Shown: positions 18,901 to 27,224, numbered from the stretch's first letter. The stretch is DNA of 64,000 nt from Nannocystis bainbridge (GCF_028368995.1 NZ_JAQNDL010000003.1:1860001-1924000); one strand, 5' to 3'. Numbers and translations are program-made. Notes: generated from the sequence alone by a model not told the origin.

Positions 18901-20056
18901 TGCTGAAGGCGTTGATAACCTCGGGGGCGGCGAAGATCAGGCGATCGTCGCTGATGCTCGTGACGGCGATCGAGGTGTCAACCGTAAGCTGCTTGGCGAG
19001 GTCGAAGCCGGTGATGCGGATCTGTCTCGGGTCGGAAAGGTCCTCGACGAAAATCACATCGGGGCGGAGCAGCCGGTGGACGACGCCCTGGCAGTGGGCC
19101 TCCTCGAGGGTCTCGGCGAGTCGGATCCACAAGTTTGTGCGCGCAGGCAGGTCGGCCTTTTTGTGCTTGCCGCGCGCCTCAGGACCGTAGCGCTCGAGCC
19201 AGGTCGTCAGCGTGATCCCCGGGAAGTTCTCGAGGGGAAGTACGATGCCGGCCTCGTCGGTGAAGGGCGGATCGGCGGTCAGGATCCCGTCGCTGCGGCC
19301 GAGCCGGCCGAGGACCTGGGCCTCCCAGCGGGCGCGCTCGATGACACGCTCGCGCTGAGGTTCGGTAGCGAGCGGAGGAATGCTGTAGATCCGCAGCACA
19401 CGCTCGGCGGCGGAGAGGGTGTTGCGGCCCAGGAGCTCGGTATACGTGTCGTGGTGATCGAGCGTGTCGACGATCTCGTACTCACGGACGCGCCGAACTG
19501 GCCTCGGGCCACTCTGCTGGACGCCGGTGAACAGCCGGAGGATGTCGGCCTCGGCCGGCGCGGTCGGGGTCTGCGTTCTGCCCCCGCTCAAGCGCTCGAT
19601 CAGCGCGGGGTCCTGTAGCGCGGCGAGGATCGTCTTCTTTGTGTGGATCCGGCTCTGGCTCGCCGGGCCACGCACGCCGCAGTCGGTCGTCGCCGACAGG
19701 AAGACGAGGCCCTCGACCCAGAGCTGCCCGGCCTGGTGGCTCTCGCGCTTGAGCTGGCTCTTGAGCGCCTGGGCGGTGATCCGGTTGAGGCGCAGCGGGC
19801 TCGGGATCGGGTGCGGGATGTACCAGTCGTGGTCGGTGCCCTCGATCCGGCCGCGGTAAGACTTGATCTCGACGACGAAGACGGCGTGCGGGGCAACCAC
19901 GACGGCGTCGAGCTCGTAGATGACGCCGCCGCGCTCGACCAGCCAGGCGTTGCCATAGACGGTGTACTCGGCGGGCAGGCCGTCGACGAGGAAGCGCAGG
20001 GCCTGCCGCTCCGGGTCGTGCGCCGATTCGCCGATCGGGATGAACTTCGCGGGCAT
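15971..20056 (-). CDS. pglW: PglW, NERD-domain Ser/Thr kinase of type 2 BREX
   Basis: 1361 residues. The N-terminus is a nuclease-related NERD domain (VFVVEIKSYRGRI, about residues 20-140). A first kinase-like lobe (about 200-480) lacks catalytic residues: HRLLRPD replaces HRDLKPxN and TGFDLAK replaces DFG, so it is probably a pseudokinase. A second kinase (about 500-770) keeps the glycine loop GQGGMSVVY, ALKIS lysine and HKDLKPDN, but has DFS for DFG. Further on is a helix-hairpin-helix motif (LLQVPGIGPTRL) that may bind DNA. In the Streptomyces Pgl system PglW is a kinase needed for resistance. The ATG lies 4 bases after the preceding stop. Confidence 0.93.
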   Translation of the reverse strand: MPAKFIPIGESAHDPERQALRFLVDGLPAEYTVYGNAWLVERGGVIYELDAVVVAPHAVFVVEIKSYRGRIEGTDHDWYIPHPIPSPLRLNRITAQALKSQLKRESHQAGQLWVEGLVFLSATTDCGVRGPASQSRIHTKKTILAALQDPALIERLSGGRTQTPTAPAEADILRLFTGVQQSGPRPVRRVREYEIVDTLDHHDTYTELLGRNTLSAAERVLRIYSIPPLATEPQRERVIERARWEAQVLGRLGRSDGILTADPPFTDEAGIVLPLENFPGITLTTWLERYGPEARGKHKKADLPARTNLWIRLAETLEEAHCQGVVHRLLRPDVIFVEDLSDPRQIRITGFDLAKQLTVDTSIAVTSISDDRLIFAAPEVINAFSSAEPASDQFSLGALLALLLTGKPLFESTRHLMAARRLMRRVRDMARQIPLSLDEAVGRMLEMRPTDRYPSLAQAIVAVRFGREPEKRVLPGMPPERRAALDPENLEQGTRVGTDYEIDRRLGQGGMSVVYAARHLVSGRTRALKISRPEDAAEEALRGEYQVLSRLDHANIVKVIDLTKMVEGRLTLIMERVGNENLRQWLAAHPSLEPNTQRRLAEDLLAGLDYLEQQGVTHKDLKPDNLLVNDGRLTIIDFSLAAVPEEAPYGGTALYRDPSSARWTHSTDRFAAALCLFELYAGRHAFEGKVPEPGQAPAMRAEDIDPPGLAKFFEKALDPVPEKRYPSARTMRDALLVALGDDLSVPEAVVAPPADIDATTPLRLTGLPRRAINILARNQVHTTGELLALSPAHVRKIHTIGTKTANDILAFQETLRARGIVATAAPIRVDPPLVPDLIDSPEPVHKLPLPPALRSALEQAQLPTVGAVALLTRSELLQVPGIGPTRLAKVVEALHQFRDHSAGSEDGAHTLDRLWELAARTLSDIQRIIVERAIGITGAPEAQSDIAGDLARSQPNVSVELAKGLERLDLSILADLSTALDTVLDGFGGIARLDELGARFEEEWPAGVVSGAGIVRLLARVSAGRIHCFEIDGADQPLVARPLFDRETLRAFAGEVLRIAGQWPPIEPDAARRTLTGLLPHYDGDPSELGVRLCDDAQLAETGHLFIGPLEPRQSIGFVLDQAREPIAFDDLERQVRRTFGKDTPYPDPDHLLGLLHGLECQVQGEMILPGKTASVVATPALAPDALPPLLRAERGPEEVVRDMLRDASKSRGFRMLVTPPERHAEIGRSVAAAIGGAWISFDDAFFADHGASLSMLERAERFAAQRGALTDAAEETLFRLLDEHGEPGRILVLGDTALLGLCEALDLPRRLYDETLSGSRGFWVLIVPGVIHNRQPRFNEGPAMWHLEGATLPLLHPLSP

Positions 20057-20059
20057 CGA

Positions 20060-20878
20060 TTACACCAAAAGGACCTTGGCGGTGGAGAACCAGGAAGCGA
20101 GCTGGTTCTCGTACTGGTAGAGACCGCCCTTGTCCGGGTGCAGGCCGACGACAAAATCGAAGTTGCGCTGGCGCAGCGGCGTGTCCGGCTGGAAGTCGCC
20201 CGGCTCGCCCCTGATGACGAAGTCGGTGTGCGGGGCGCCGAGGTCGAGCGCGACGATGCCGGCGAGCGTGAACTCCTGCCAGGAGCCGCAGGCGACGACG
20301 AAGTTGCCCTGGAGCGTGACGTCGCCTTGTGTCGAGACGATGTGGTGCGCGAGCTGGCCGCCGGTGCCCGGGAGCTCGAGGACCTTGTGGTGCGACTTGA
20401 CGACGTGTAGCTCGGAGCGTGCCAAGCGCGTCGGCAGGCCGAGGAGTTTGGCCTGCTCGGTGATGTAGTCGGCGCTCGGGGTCTTGAGGTCGGCGGTCTG
20501 GAGGGCCCCGAGCCATCCAGCGGCGACCGCCGCGGGGAGCTGCGGGAGCCTGAAAGAGCCGCCGACCGCGGCGGGGTCGAACGGGACGCGGTGCAGGACC
20601 GCGGCGTCCTCGAAGACCAACGCGACGAGGTCGGTGGCGGTCAGCCGGCCGCGGAAGCGGTTCCAGGTGGCGAGGCCAGGTTCGGTGACACGCGCAGCAC
20701 GCCGCCCGGCGGCCTCGTCGCGTGCGAGCGCGTGCAGGAGCGCGGCCGACCAGATGCCGGTGGCGCGCTGTTCGGAAGGGAGGCCGGCGAGGTCGAACGA
20801 CGCCATCAGCAGGTACCTGTCGGCGCTGTCGCGCGGGTGTCCGGGAAGGTCTCCGGGGGCATGGGGCCACAGTCTCAC
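20060..20878 (-). CDS. Unrecognised protein at the head of the BREX operon
   Basis: 272 residues from GTG at 20878, or 248 from the internal ATG at 20806 (MASFDLAG); the sequence does not decide which. I do not recognise the family. It is soluble, with no signal peptide, no membrane segment and no obvious catalytic motif; the second half is beta-rich (ASTQGDVTLQGNFVVACGS style). It ends 3 bases before pglW, so it is almost certainly co-transcribed and is the first gene of the operon. This position is where accessory or regulatory genes often sit in BREX loci, but no helix-turn-helix is visible. Confidence 0.72.
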   Translation of the reverse strand: MRLWPHAPGDLPGHPRDSADRYLLMASFDLAGLPSEQRATGIWSAALLHALARDEAAGRRAARVTEPGLATWNRFRGRLTATDLVALVFEDAAVLHRVPFDPAAVGGSFRLPQLPAAVAAGWLGALQTADLKTPSADYITEQAKLLGLPTRLARSELHVVKSHHKVLELPGTGGQLAHHIVSTQGDVTLQGNFVVACGSWQEFTLAGIVALDLGAPHTDFVIRGEPGDFQPDTPLRQRNFDFVVGLHPDKGGLYQYENQLASWFSTAKVLLV

Positions 20879-20943
20879 TCAGGCGGGCGCCAGCGTCTAG
20901 GGATGCGAACGTTGTTTTTCGAGACCGACGACATGAGAAGGCT

Positions 20944-20999
20944 GCGACGAGCACGGCGAGCAAGAGCTGCGCCGGGGCCCGCCCACCCGTGCTCGTCGC
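20944..20999. repeat. 13-bp perfect inverted repeat in the gap before the BREX operon
   Basis: Arms GCGACGAGCACGG (20944-20956) and CCGTGCTCGTCGC (20987-20999) are perfect complements with 30 bases between. The element begins 2 bases after the stop of the M23 peptidase gene (minus strand) and lies upstream of the first BREX gene. It could terminate the VgrG operon, although no T-run follows, or be an operator for the BREX promoter. Confidence 0.4.
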
Positions 21000-21001
21000 C
21001 G

Positions 21002-24000
21002 TCAGATCGTCACCTCCGTCATTGGCTGCCGGGCGTCGAGGTCGAGCTTGTGGCTCCCGAGCACGAGCTTGTACTCGCCGCGGTCGATCCGGAAGGCCGT
21101 CTTCCCGGAGACATCGGTGGTGAATGTATGCTGGAGCTTGCCCTTCTTGTTGAACACGGCGCCAGCGGTGCGCACGCCCCCGTCGTCGTAATAGACGACG
21201 ACGTCGCTCCACGGGCGCGGGACCGTGACCCTCGCCTTCGCTTGCTTCTTGCCGTCGTACTTGATGAACTCGTTGATCTCGACGCGATCCTCCGCGTCGG
21301 CCGGCTCCTTCGGGTAGACGATGTGCAGGTGATATTCGCCGGCCTGCAGATCGTCGAACACCGCCGTCGACTTCTTGCCGACCCGGAGCTCCCCGAATTC
21401 GCGGTCCAGGTTCGGCCCCTGGATCGTGACTGCGGCGCCCACGGCCGCGCCGCCGATCGCCTTGCGCACCCACACGGTGAGCTGGCCGCGCGTCTCTGGT
21501 TGGCCCTCGAGCTGGGTCTCGAGCAAAACCTCTCGGTCCCAGTAGCCCCCGACGTGGGTCGGTTGTCCGACTCCCTCGACCTCCTGCAGGTAGACCTCAT
21601 AATCGCCGACCGGGAGCTTGTCGAAGCGGGCCACGCCGCCCTTGTCGGTCTCCTGCCAGTCGCCGACGCCCTCCTCGTTCGACACGACGACGGTCACGGT
21701 CTGCTTCGGTGGCATCCCGTTGGCGCCGACGACGTGGACGATGAGCTTGCCGTACGTCGCCGGGTCCAGCGGTTTGGCCGGCGGTTCGGATCCCGGCTCC
21801 GGCGCCGGCGGCGGCTTCATGCTGTCGAGGATCTCCTGATAGACGCGGAAGAACTCGATCGGGTTGTAGTGCCAGACGTGGTTTACGTCGGGCAGCACGT
21901 CGCGGGCCCGGTCCCACCATTGATAGGGCTCGAGCGCCTCTGTCAGGCCCATGGTGTTGAATTGTAGCTCGTCGAGCCGGGCGAGCGTCTGGTCGAGGTC
22001 GAGGTTCCACTCGCTGCGGAATCGGCACGCGGTGCGCCGGAGCGGGCGGCAGTCCTCGCTCTGATAGAACATGAAGATCTCGGGCGCGGTCACGATCTTG
22101 TCGGGCACGAGGTCGACTCGCTCCATCAGCGTCGCCGGGAGGTCGGCGTGGAGGTCGTCGTCCTCATCGTCGATTACGTCCCAGCCAGAGAGCAGGAGCT
22201 CCTCGGAGAAGACCTCCCAGTGGATCTCTTGGCGGAATCCGTCCTCGCCGGCCTCGTTGAAGCTGGCGGCGCGGCCGGACTTCCACAGCGGCTCGCCTCC
22301 CGTGACCCGGATGTCGAGGCCCGACACGACCTCCGCGAGCCCGAACCGGTCGAGTTTCGCCACCGCGGCCGCGAACGCCGGGTCGATCGCGTCGGCCTTC
22401 TTGGCGCTTGCCGGCGCGGCCTGATCCTGGGCGGCGAGCTCGAACGCGGTCTTGCGCAGGAACTCGTCGGTCTTCCCGCCCCTCGACACGATCCCGTCGC
22501 AGTTCGCGGGCTTGGTCGGCCACGGGTGCTCGGCCTGAAACGCCTTGATCGCCGCGTCGAGGTCGAGATCCGCGACGCCCGTCGGCTCGCTGCGCGTCTT
22601 CAGGAAGCCGAGGGTGATCAGGCGCCGCTCGACCCATTCGATGTCGGCCGTATTGGTCGACCCGAGCGCCACGTCGTGCTTGATCCGGTGCGATTCGGCC
22701 TCCTCGCGGTCGCGCAGGTCCTCCTTCGGCGCCTCCTCCTCGACTGGAGCCTCCGTGGGCGCGTCGGTCGCCAGCTTGACCTTCTCGATCCACTTGATGT
22801 CGGCCGCGAGCGCCTCCTTGAGCGTGAGCGGCTGGAGGTGCATGAGGAGGACATAAATCGTGCGGTTGGGATCGGTGGCGGGCTTCTGCGGCTCCGCCGG
22901 CGCGTCGCTCGCCCCCTCGGGAGGGAAGAGGTGGCTCCACGTGTGGCCCGGGATGTCGATGACACCGTCCGGCCACTTCTCCGGGTATTTCTTGTAGGGG
23001 TTGGGGATCGTCCGCTGAAACGCCTTGATCGCGTCGCCGAGCGCGGGCTCGACCTCGCCGTCGCTCAGCCGGGCGGGATCCTCAGGGGTGTAGTGTCCGA
23101 GCTCGTGCAGCCGCGCCTTGGCCCTGTTGACCGCCGCGGGATCGGTGACCTTGCACCCGACCGCGATCTTGCCGCTATAGGTCTTCGCCGGCTGCGGGCC
23201 CGGCTTCGGCGCGTCGGGGCCCTGCTGCATGCGCTCGTAGACCGACTGCGGGACCTCGTGGCGGATCAGGATGAAGCTCGTGTGCCCGAAGGTCCAGGTG
23301 CCGGACGTCTCGGTCGGCGCGAGCCGGACGGCGACGATCGTGCCGTCGCAGGGGGCGTGGATCAGGCTGCCCTCGGCAGCCGGCAGATGCACGCCGCCGT
23401 GCCAGAAGTTGTTCGCCCCCAACGGGTAGTAGCCGCCGTAGGACTCGACCTCGACCTGGTAGTGACGACGCTCGGTGACCTCTGCGTCGAGCTTCTCGCC
23501 CAGGGGCTCGAAGACTTGCCGGGGCCCCCAGGGGCCGAGTTGCTCGAGAACTTCGAGGGGATCGCGCCGCGGGCTCTCCTTCGTGTTCCCGAGCTCGCGC
23601 TCCCAGGACTCCCCGCCGACGACTCGGTGGTGCTTCGGGCTCCCCGTCTTGGGGTCTCTCGGTGAATCAATGACCTCGAAGTGAAGGTGGGGCGCGCCTG
23701 CCTTTCCGGTGTTGCCGACCCTGGCGATGATTTGCCCCTCTACGACCTCGTCGCCCAGCTTGACCGTGATGGACCCTTTCTCGCAATGCGCGTACCAGAA
23801 CAGGCGCTCGCCATCTCGGTCGTAGATCGCCACGGAGGTCCCGTAGCCGCTGGACTTGTCGTTCCACTCCTGGGTATGCACGACTTTCCCGTTCGTGACG
23901 GACACGATCGGCATGCCCGCCGCGCCTTCCTTCCCCGGGAAGCTCTTGACCCCCGGCGCGAGCCACCCGAGGTCGATGCCCTGGTGGAAATGAAAGTACT

Positions 24001-24235
24001 TGTCGCTGAGCTTGCGCGGATAGAGGAACGCTCCCCCCTCGCACCCGTTGCCCCCCTTGTTGGGGCACGTGAACTTGACCCCCTTCGTCTGGATCGCGCG
24101 GTACTTGTTGCGGCAGGTGCTGCCGACGAGCTTGTTCGGGTCGAGCGTCGCCGGGTCGAGGTCGATGCACGGCAAGGGCCGCTTCATCACGGTCCCCGGC
24201 ACCGGGTTGCGATAGATGACCCTTTTCGGCGGCAT
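21002..24235 (-). CDS. Large LytM (M23) endopeptidase with peptidoglycan-binding domains, probable T6SS cargo
   Basis: 1077 residues, no signal peptide. An M23 zinc peptidase occupies residues 55-195, with the complete ligand set H84-xxx-D88 (HQGIDLG) and H183-x-H185 (PHLHFEV), predicted to cut peptide cross-links in peptidoglycan. A second M23-like block (WHGGVHLP, about residue 280) has His where the zinc-binding Asp should be, so it is probably inactive. Two peptidoglycan-binding repeats follow (AIKAFQRTIPN and AIKAFQAEHPW). The last 250 residues are carboxypeptidase-regulatory-like beta domains (GVARFDKLPVGDYEVYL). ATG at 24235 is preferred over GTG 24253 because GGGGAG lies 6 bases upstream. 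As last gene of a VgrG operon lacking a Sec signal, it is a good candidate type VI effector. That is inference. Confidence 0.82.
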   Translation of the reverse strand: MPPKRVIYRNPVPGTVMKRPLPCIDLDPATLDPNKLVGSTCRNKYRAIQTKGVKFTCPNKGGNGCEGGAFLYPRKLSDKYFHFHQGIDLGWLAPGVKSFPGKEGAAGMPIVSVTNGKVVHTQEWNDKSSGYGTSVAIYDRDGERLFWYAHCEKGSITVKLGDEVVEGQIIARVGNTGKAGAPHLHFEVIDSPRDPKTGSPKHHRVVGGESWERELGNTKESPRRDPLEVLEQLGPWGPRQVFEPLGEKLDAEVTERRHYQVEVESYGGYYPLGANNFWHGGVHLPAAEGSLIHAPCDGTIVAVRLAPTETSGTWTFGHTSFILIRHEVPQSVYERMQQGPDAPKPGPQPAKTYSGKIAVGCKVTDPAAVNRAKARLHELGHYTPEDPARLSDGEVEPALGDAIKAFQRTIPNPYKKYPEKWPDGVIDIPGHTWSHLFPPEGASDAPAEPQKPATDPNRTIYVLLMHLQPLTLKEALAADIKWIEKVKLATDAPTEAPVEEEAPKEDLRDREEAESHRIKHDVALGSTNTADIEWVERRLITLGFLKTRSEPTGVADLDLDAAIKAFQAEHPWPTKPANCDGIVSRGGKTDEFLRKTAFELAAQDQAAPASAKKADAIDPAFAAAVAKLDRFGLAEVVSGLDIRVTGGEPLWKSGRAASFNEAGEDGFRQEIHWEVFSEELLLSGWDVIDDEDDDLHADLPATLMERVDLVPDKIVTAPEIFMFYQSEDCRPLRRTACRFRSEWNLDLDQTLARLDELQFNTMGLTEALEPYQWWDRARDVLPDVNHVWHYNPIEFFRVYQEILDSMKPPPAPEPGSEPPAKPLDPATYGKLIVHVVGANGMPPKQTVTVVVSNEEGVGDWQETDKGGVARFDKLPVGDYEVYLQEVEGVGQPTHVGGYWDREVLLETQLEGQPETRGQLTVWVRKAIGGAAVGAAVTIQGPNLDREFGELRVGKKSTAVFDDLQAGEYHLHIVYPKEPADAEDRVEINEFIKYDGKKQAKARVTVPRPWSDVVVYYDDGGVRTAGAVFNKKGKLQHTFTTDVSGKTAFRIDRGEYKLVLGSHKLDLDARQPMTEVTI

Positions 24236-24254
24236 AGTGGTCTCCCCCGTCACC

Positions 24255-25610
24255 TCAGCCCCGCGCCGGGGCGGCGCTCACTTCGCGCGCGCAGCGGAAC
24301 CCGCGCCCCTCGCGCTGCCTTCTCTTCTCGCAGCCCCGAGGCAAAAACGGCGGAAACCAGGCGTCGTCCCACCCCGACCCGCGAATCACTACGTTGTCTG
24401 GGCAATCGCTCTCGTCGGACCGTCCGGGCACGTCCGCGTGAATTGCGAGCTCGCCGACGTTGGTCATCATGTCGCATAGCCCCTGCTCTGTATTGTCATC
24501 CGGGAAGCTACAGACGCTCTTCGTGTCCTTCCCCGAGAAGGATTTGGAGCGATCACAAACCAGCTCTCGATCGAGCCCGCCGCCCCAGGAGCAGGCGAAC
24601 TCGGGTTTTCGGCTCCTGGCTGCAAACTCCCACTCGACGTCAGTCGGGAGACGCTTCCCCACCCATTCGCAGTATTTCTTCGCCTCCCAGCCCGCGACGC
24701 AATTCGCCGGGTAATTCTCACGACCCGGCTTCGGCGTGTGCAGGCCTTGAGAGAACTCGACGTTGCACAAATGGCGATTCGCGCTGCTCGGCAACCGAGT
24801 GCCCCCTGAGAGCACGGGTTCGTTACCGCAGAACCCGGCCTTGTAGCACGCGTGGTACTGCTCCGCCGTGACCTCGGTGCGGTCGATGTCAAAGGTCTCG
24901 ACGTCCACCTCGTAGGTCTTGATCTCCGGCCACCCCTCGATGTGCTCGAGGTTTCCGACCTCTGTTTGAAAGTTCGGGTTGTAGTGATCGGGCCCCGGCG
25001 GCCCGATGCGGAAGTGGCCGCCGGCGATCCGCACCATGTCGGGCCCGGGCGCCAGGCTCAGCTCGCGGACGAACGACTTGCCGGCCTCGAACTCGATGTC
25101 CTCCACGAAGCCCCCAAGGCCCTCGGGAGCGACGACCCGCAGGCGCAGCTTGCACGCCGGGATCGCGGTCGGCTGGGCGGCCGCGCCCGGCACCTCCCAG
25201 TCCCCGAGGAATACGGCCGGGTTCGCGGGCTTCCGCTCGGGCGTCCTGGCGATTACGGTCAGCTGCGCGACCTTCAGTCCCGCGAACTGCGGCGCGCTCA
25301 CGGTGGTGAGCGCGCCGGCCGCGGCCTCCACCGTGGCGCTCGCCTTCCCGCACGGGCCGTCGATCTCGAGCGTGTGCTTGCCCGGCGCGACGACGAGCGG
25401 CTCCTGCGACGTCTTCCCCCGCGGCTTGCCGTCGACGCTGACGGCGAGCCCGGGCGGAACGTCGAGCGCCAGGCGGGTCTCGGCGGAGCCCGTCGGCCCG
25501 GCGGTGCCGGACTTCGCCTCACCGGTCGACCCCGCGTCCGAGCGTTGCACGCAACCTCCCAGGGTCAGGAGGGCGAGGAGAATGGGCGTTCGAGCGTTGA
25601 AATCATGCAT
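24255..25610 (-). CDS. Lipoprotein with formylglycine-generating-enzyme-like (SUMF1) domain
   Basis: 451 residues. A type II signal ends in the lipobox LTLGGC (Cys20), so it is lipid-anchored. A PEGA-like beta domain follows (VPPGLAVSVDGKPRG). The C-terminal 230 residues carry the SUMF/FGE fold: MVRIAGGHFRIG, FDIDRTEVTAEQYHACY, GKRLPTDVEWEFAARS and a final RGFRCAR-type end. Many bacterial members of this fold are not sulfatase activators, and this one sits in a VgrG operon, where it might bind or modify a secreted partner. Start ATG 25610 has GAGGT 8 bases upstream. The stop is 19 bases before the M23 gene start. Confidence 0.85.
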   Translation of the reverse strand: MHDFNARTPILLALLTLGGCVQRSDAGSTGEAKSGTAGPTGSAETRLALDVPPGLAVSVDGKPRGKTSQEPLVVAPGKHTLEIDGPCGKASATVEAAAGALTTVSAPQFAGLKVAQLTVIARTPERKPANPAVFLGDWEVPGAAAQPTAIPACKLRLRVVAPEGLGGFVEDIEFEAGKSFVRELSLAPGPDMVRIAGGHFRIGPPGPDHYNPNFQTEVGNLEHIEGWPEIKTYEVDVETFDIDRTEVTAEQYHACYKAGFCGNEPVLSGGTRLPSSANRHLCNVEFSQGLHTPKPGRENYPANCVAGWEAKKYCEWVGKRLPTDVEWEFAARSRKPEFACSWGGGLDRELVCDRSKSFSGKDTKSVCSFPDDNTEQGLCDMMTNVGELAIHADVPGRSDESDCPDNVVIRGSGWDDAWFPPFLPRGCEKRRQREGRGFRCAREVSAAPARG

Positions 25611-25850
25611 GCCTGACCTCCTGGTGCGTCGTGCGCGGGATGGATCGCTTGTGTCGATCGCCAGAACCGGAAATAGTGGCCGCGATGCCGGAGCCGCAAG
25701 ACGCAGAGCCCAGCGAAGATTCGCACGAGCCCGAGCCCACGGAACCCCGGCTCATCGGGACCTTCGCGGCAGCCCGCTCGGACCGCGAGCGGGAAACGTT
25801 CAACACGCTCGAGGTCGGGCCGCGCTGGACGTTCTCTTCCTGACCTCGCT
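25611..25850. other. 240-base gap inside the VgrG operon with a hairpin
   Basis: No convincing gene. An 8-bp stem with 5-base loop lies at 25773-25793 (CCCGCTCG / CGAGCGGG). A 70-codon plus-strand frame (25631-25843, Pro/Glu-rich) has fairly GC-rich third positions but no clear ribosome site. The gap is long for this operon and could hold an internal promoter or terminator. Confidence 0.35.
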
Positions 25851-26474
25851 TCAGCACCCGTGGGCCTCCTGCAGGGCGGCGATCGTCGGCCCGTCCAGCG
25901 CCCCCGTCACCTCGAGGCCGCGCAACGCCTGAAACCGGCGCAGGGCCCGCTGGAAGCCATCGTCCGGCGTCGAGGGCTCAGCGCCGTACAGGCCGAGGCT
26001 TCGCAGGCGCTGGGCGGCGCCTCGCCAGTGGTCCGCGGGTTCGAGGTGCCCCACCTTGAACTCGTACTTCTCGCCACGCTCCGGGAGCACCAGCGTCGCC
26101 CACGTCACGTCAGCCGGGAGCGCGACCTCGAGGCGTCCCTCGTCGTCCGCCGTGCCCTCGAGCGTCAGGCCGCCCATCGTAAGCGCATAGGGCTCGCTCG
26201 CCAGGGGGTTGCCGTTGCGCTGGAGTCGCAGGCGAAACATCGCCCTGGGACGCTTCACGCGGAAGCAGTGCGCGCCGTCGACTCCGACCTCGAAGGTGCG
26301 CGGACCTGGCTCGGGCAGCGAGACCTCGTCGCCGGGCGCGAGGACGTTGGGATCGCGCCTGGCCTCTCGCAGGGGGTCGTTGCCCGGGTCGTTCCAGATC
26401 CTGTCGAGAGGAAGCCAGGTGCGCTCGGCGAGGGAGCTGATGCACTCGCCTGGCTTGATCTTGTGGGTCGGCAT
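25851..26474 (-). CDS. LysM-like plus peptidoglycan-binding-domain protein
   Basis: 207 residues. Residues 1-50 are LysM-like (HKIKPGECISSLAERTWL ... VLAPGDEVSLP). The middle is a beta-sandwich of the kind seen between such modules (LRLQRNGNPLASEPYALTM). The C-terminus is a peptidoglycan_binding_1-type helical domain (RALRRFQALRGLEVTG ... TIAALQEAHG). No signal peptide. Proteins of this shape are frequently encoded beside vgrG and are thought to load or accompany spike-delivered enzymes; here it lies between the Ig-like protein and the SUMF lipoprotein on the same strand. Confidence 0.8.
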   Translation of the reverse strand: MPTHKIKPGECISSLAERTWLPLDRIWNDPGNDPLREARRDPNVLAPGDEVSLPEPGPRTFEVGVDGAHCFRVKRPRAMFRLRLQRNGNPLASEPYALTMGGLTLEGTADDEGRLEVALPADVTWATLVLPERGEKYEFKVGHLEPADHWRGAAQRLRSLGLYGAEPSTPDDGFQRALRRFQALRGLEVTGALDGPTIAALQEAHGC

Positions 26475-26492
26475 GAGTGAATGCTCGGGTGG

Positions 26493-27095
26493 TCATCCAG
26501 CGACAGCGGCGTCACGCGGGCCCGGCCTCGCCACCAGCTCGCAGACGCTGCCGTCGAGGTCCGGAAAGGACACACGGCAGATACCGGCCGGAAGACGAGT
26601 GATTCGCGCCGATCCGAGCGAATCGGTGTAGCCGCGATGCTGTTGCCCGCCGGGGTCGATGATGAGATAGCGCTGACCGGGGATCACCGCATCGTCGTCA
26701 TCGACGAGGCGGATCTCGATCCAGTGGGTCGCGTCGACGGACGGCTCCAGCAAGCGATCGTCGTCATCGTTTTCCGGTCGCTCTGCGCGCCGCACCGACG
26801 AACAACCCCACTGCCGCGGCGGGTCGACACGGACCAGGACGAGCCGACCGGAGTCGATGGCCGCGACGAGCCGCGCGACCACCTCGCGGTCTCCTCGCGG
26901 CGACGCCACGGACGCGAACTCAGCGGCGAGGAGGCGCAGCGTCCTCGCGTCGAGCGCGTCAGCGAAAAGCGGCGCGAGCAGAGCCGACGCTCGCGGACCA
27001 CGGGCCGTAAGGCGCGGCGCGTCCGCAGGGACCGCACTCGCAGCCACGAGCATGAAGCTCTCGCCTTGGCTGCGGAACGGTCGGTGAAGCGGCAT
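26493..27095 (-). CDS. VgrG-associated protein with carboxypeptidase-regulatory-like C-terminal domain
   Basis: 200 residues from ATG 27095, or 186 from ATG 27053 (MLVAASAVP), which has the better GCGAG spacing. The N-terminal half is helical and unrecognised. The C-terminal 85 residues have the pattern THWIEIRLVDDDDAVIPGQ, then GYTDSLGSARITRLPAG and CRVSFPDLDG, a beta domain often found in or next to VgrG proteins. It follows vgrG by about 130 bases and precedes the LysM-like gene by 18. A spike-tip adaptor role is inferred. Confidence 0.68.
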   Translation of the reverse strand: MPLHRPFRSQGESFMLVAASAVPADAPRLTARGPRASALLAPLFADALDARTLRLLAAEFASVASPRGDREVVARLVAAIDSGRLVLVRVDPPRQWGCSSVRRAERPENDDDDRLLEPSVDATHWIEIRLVDDDDAVIPGQRYLIIDPGGQQHRGYTDSLGSARITRLPAGICRVSFPDLDGSVCELVARPGPRDAAVAG

Positions 27096-27224
27096 ATCGT
27101 GAAGCTAGCGGGTTCTGACGGGTGTGCCAAGCGGCGGAGCGCGCCGCCGCACGCGAGCTCGGGACGAGCATCGGGGCGGAAGAAAACGCGGCTTGTCTGG
27201 GTTCGCGCTCACCGCCCCGGCCTC

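Noticed and set aside
14850..19618. Long plus-strand frames opposite pglX and pglW (14850-16388, 17330-19618)
   Set aside because: Both are antisense to conserved BREX genes and show no domain or ribosome site.
25631..25843. 70-codon plus-strand frame in the VgrG operon gap
   Set aside because: Pro/Glu-rich with GC-rich third positions but no ribosome site and no homologue recognised; kept only as a note on the gap.
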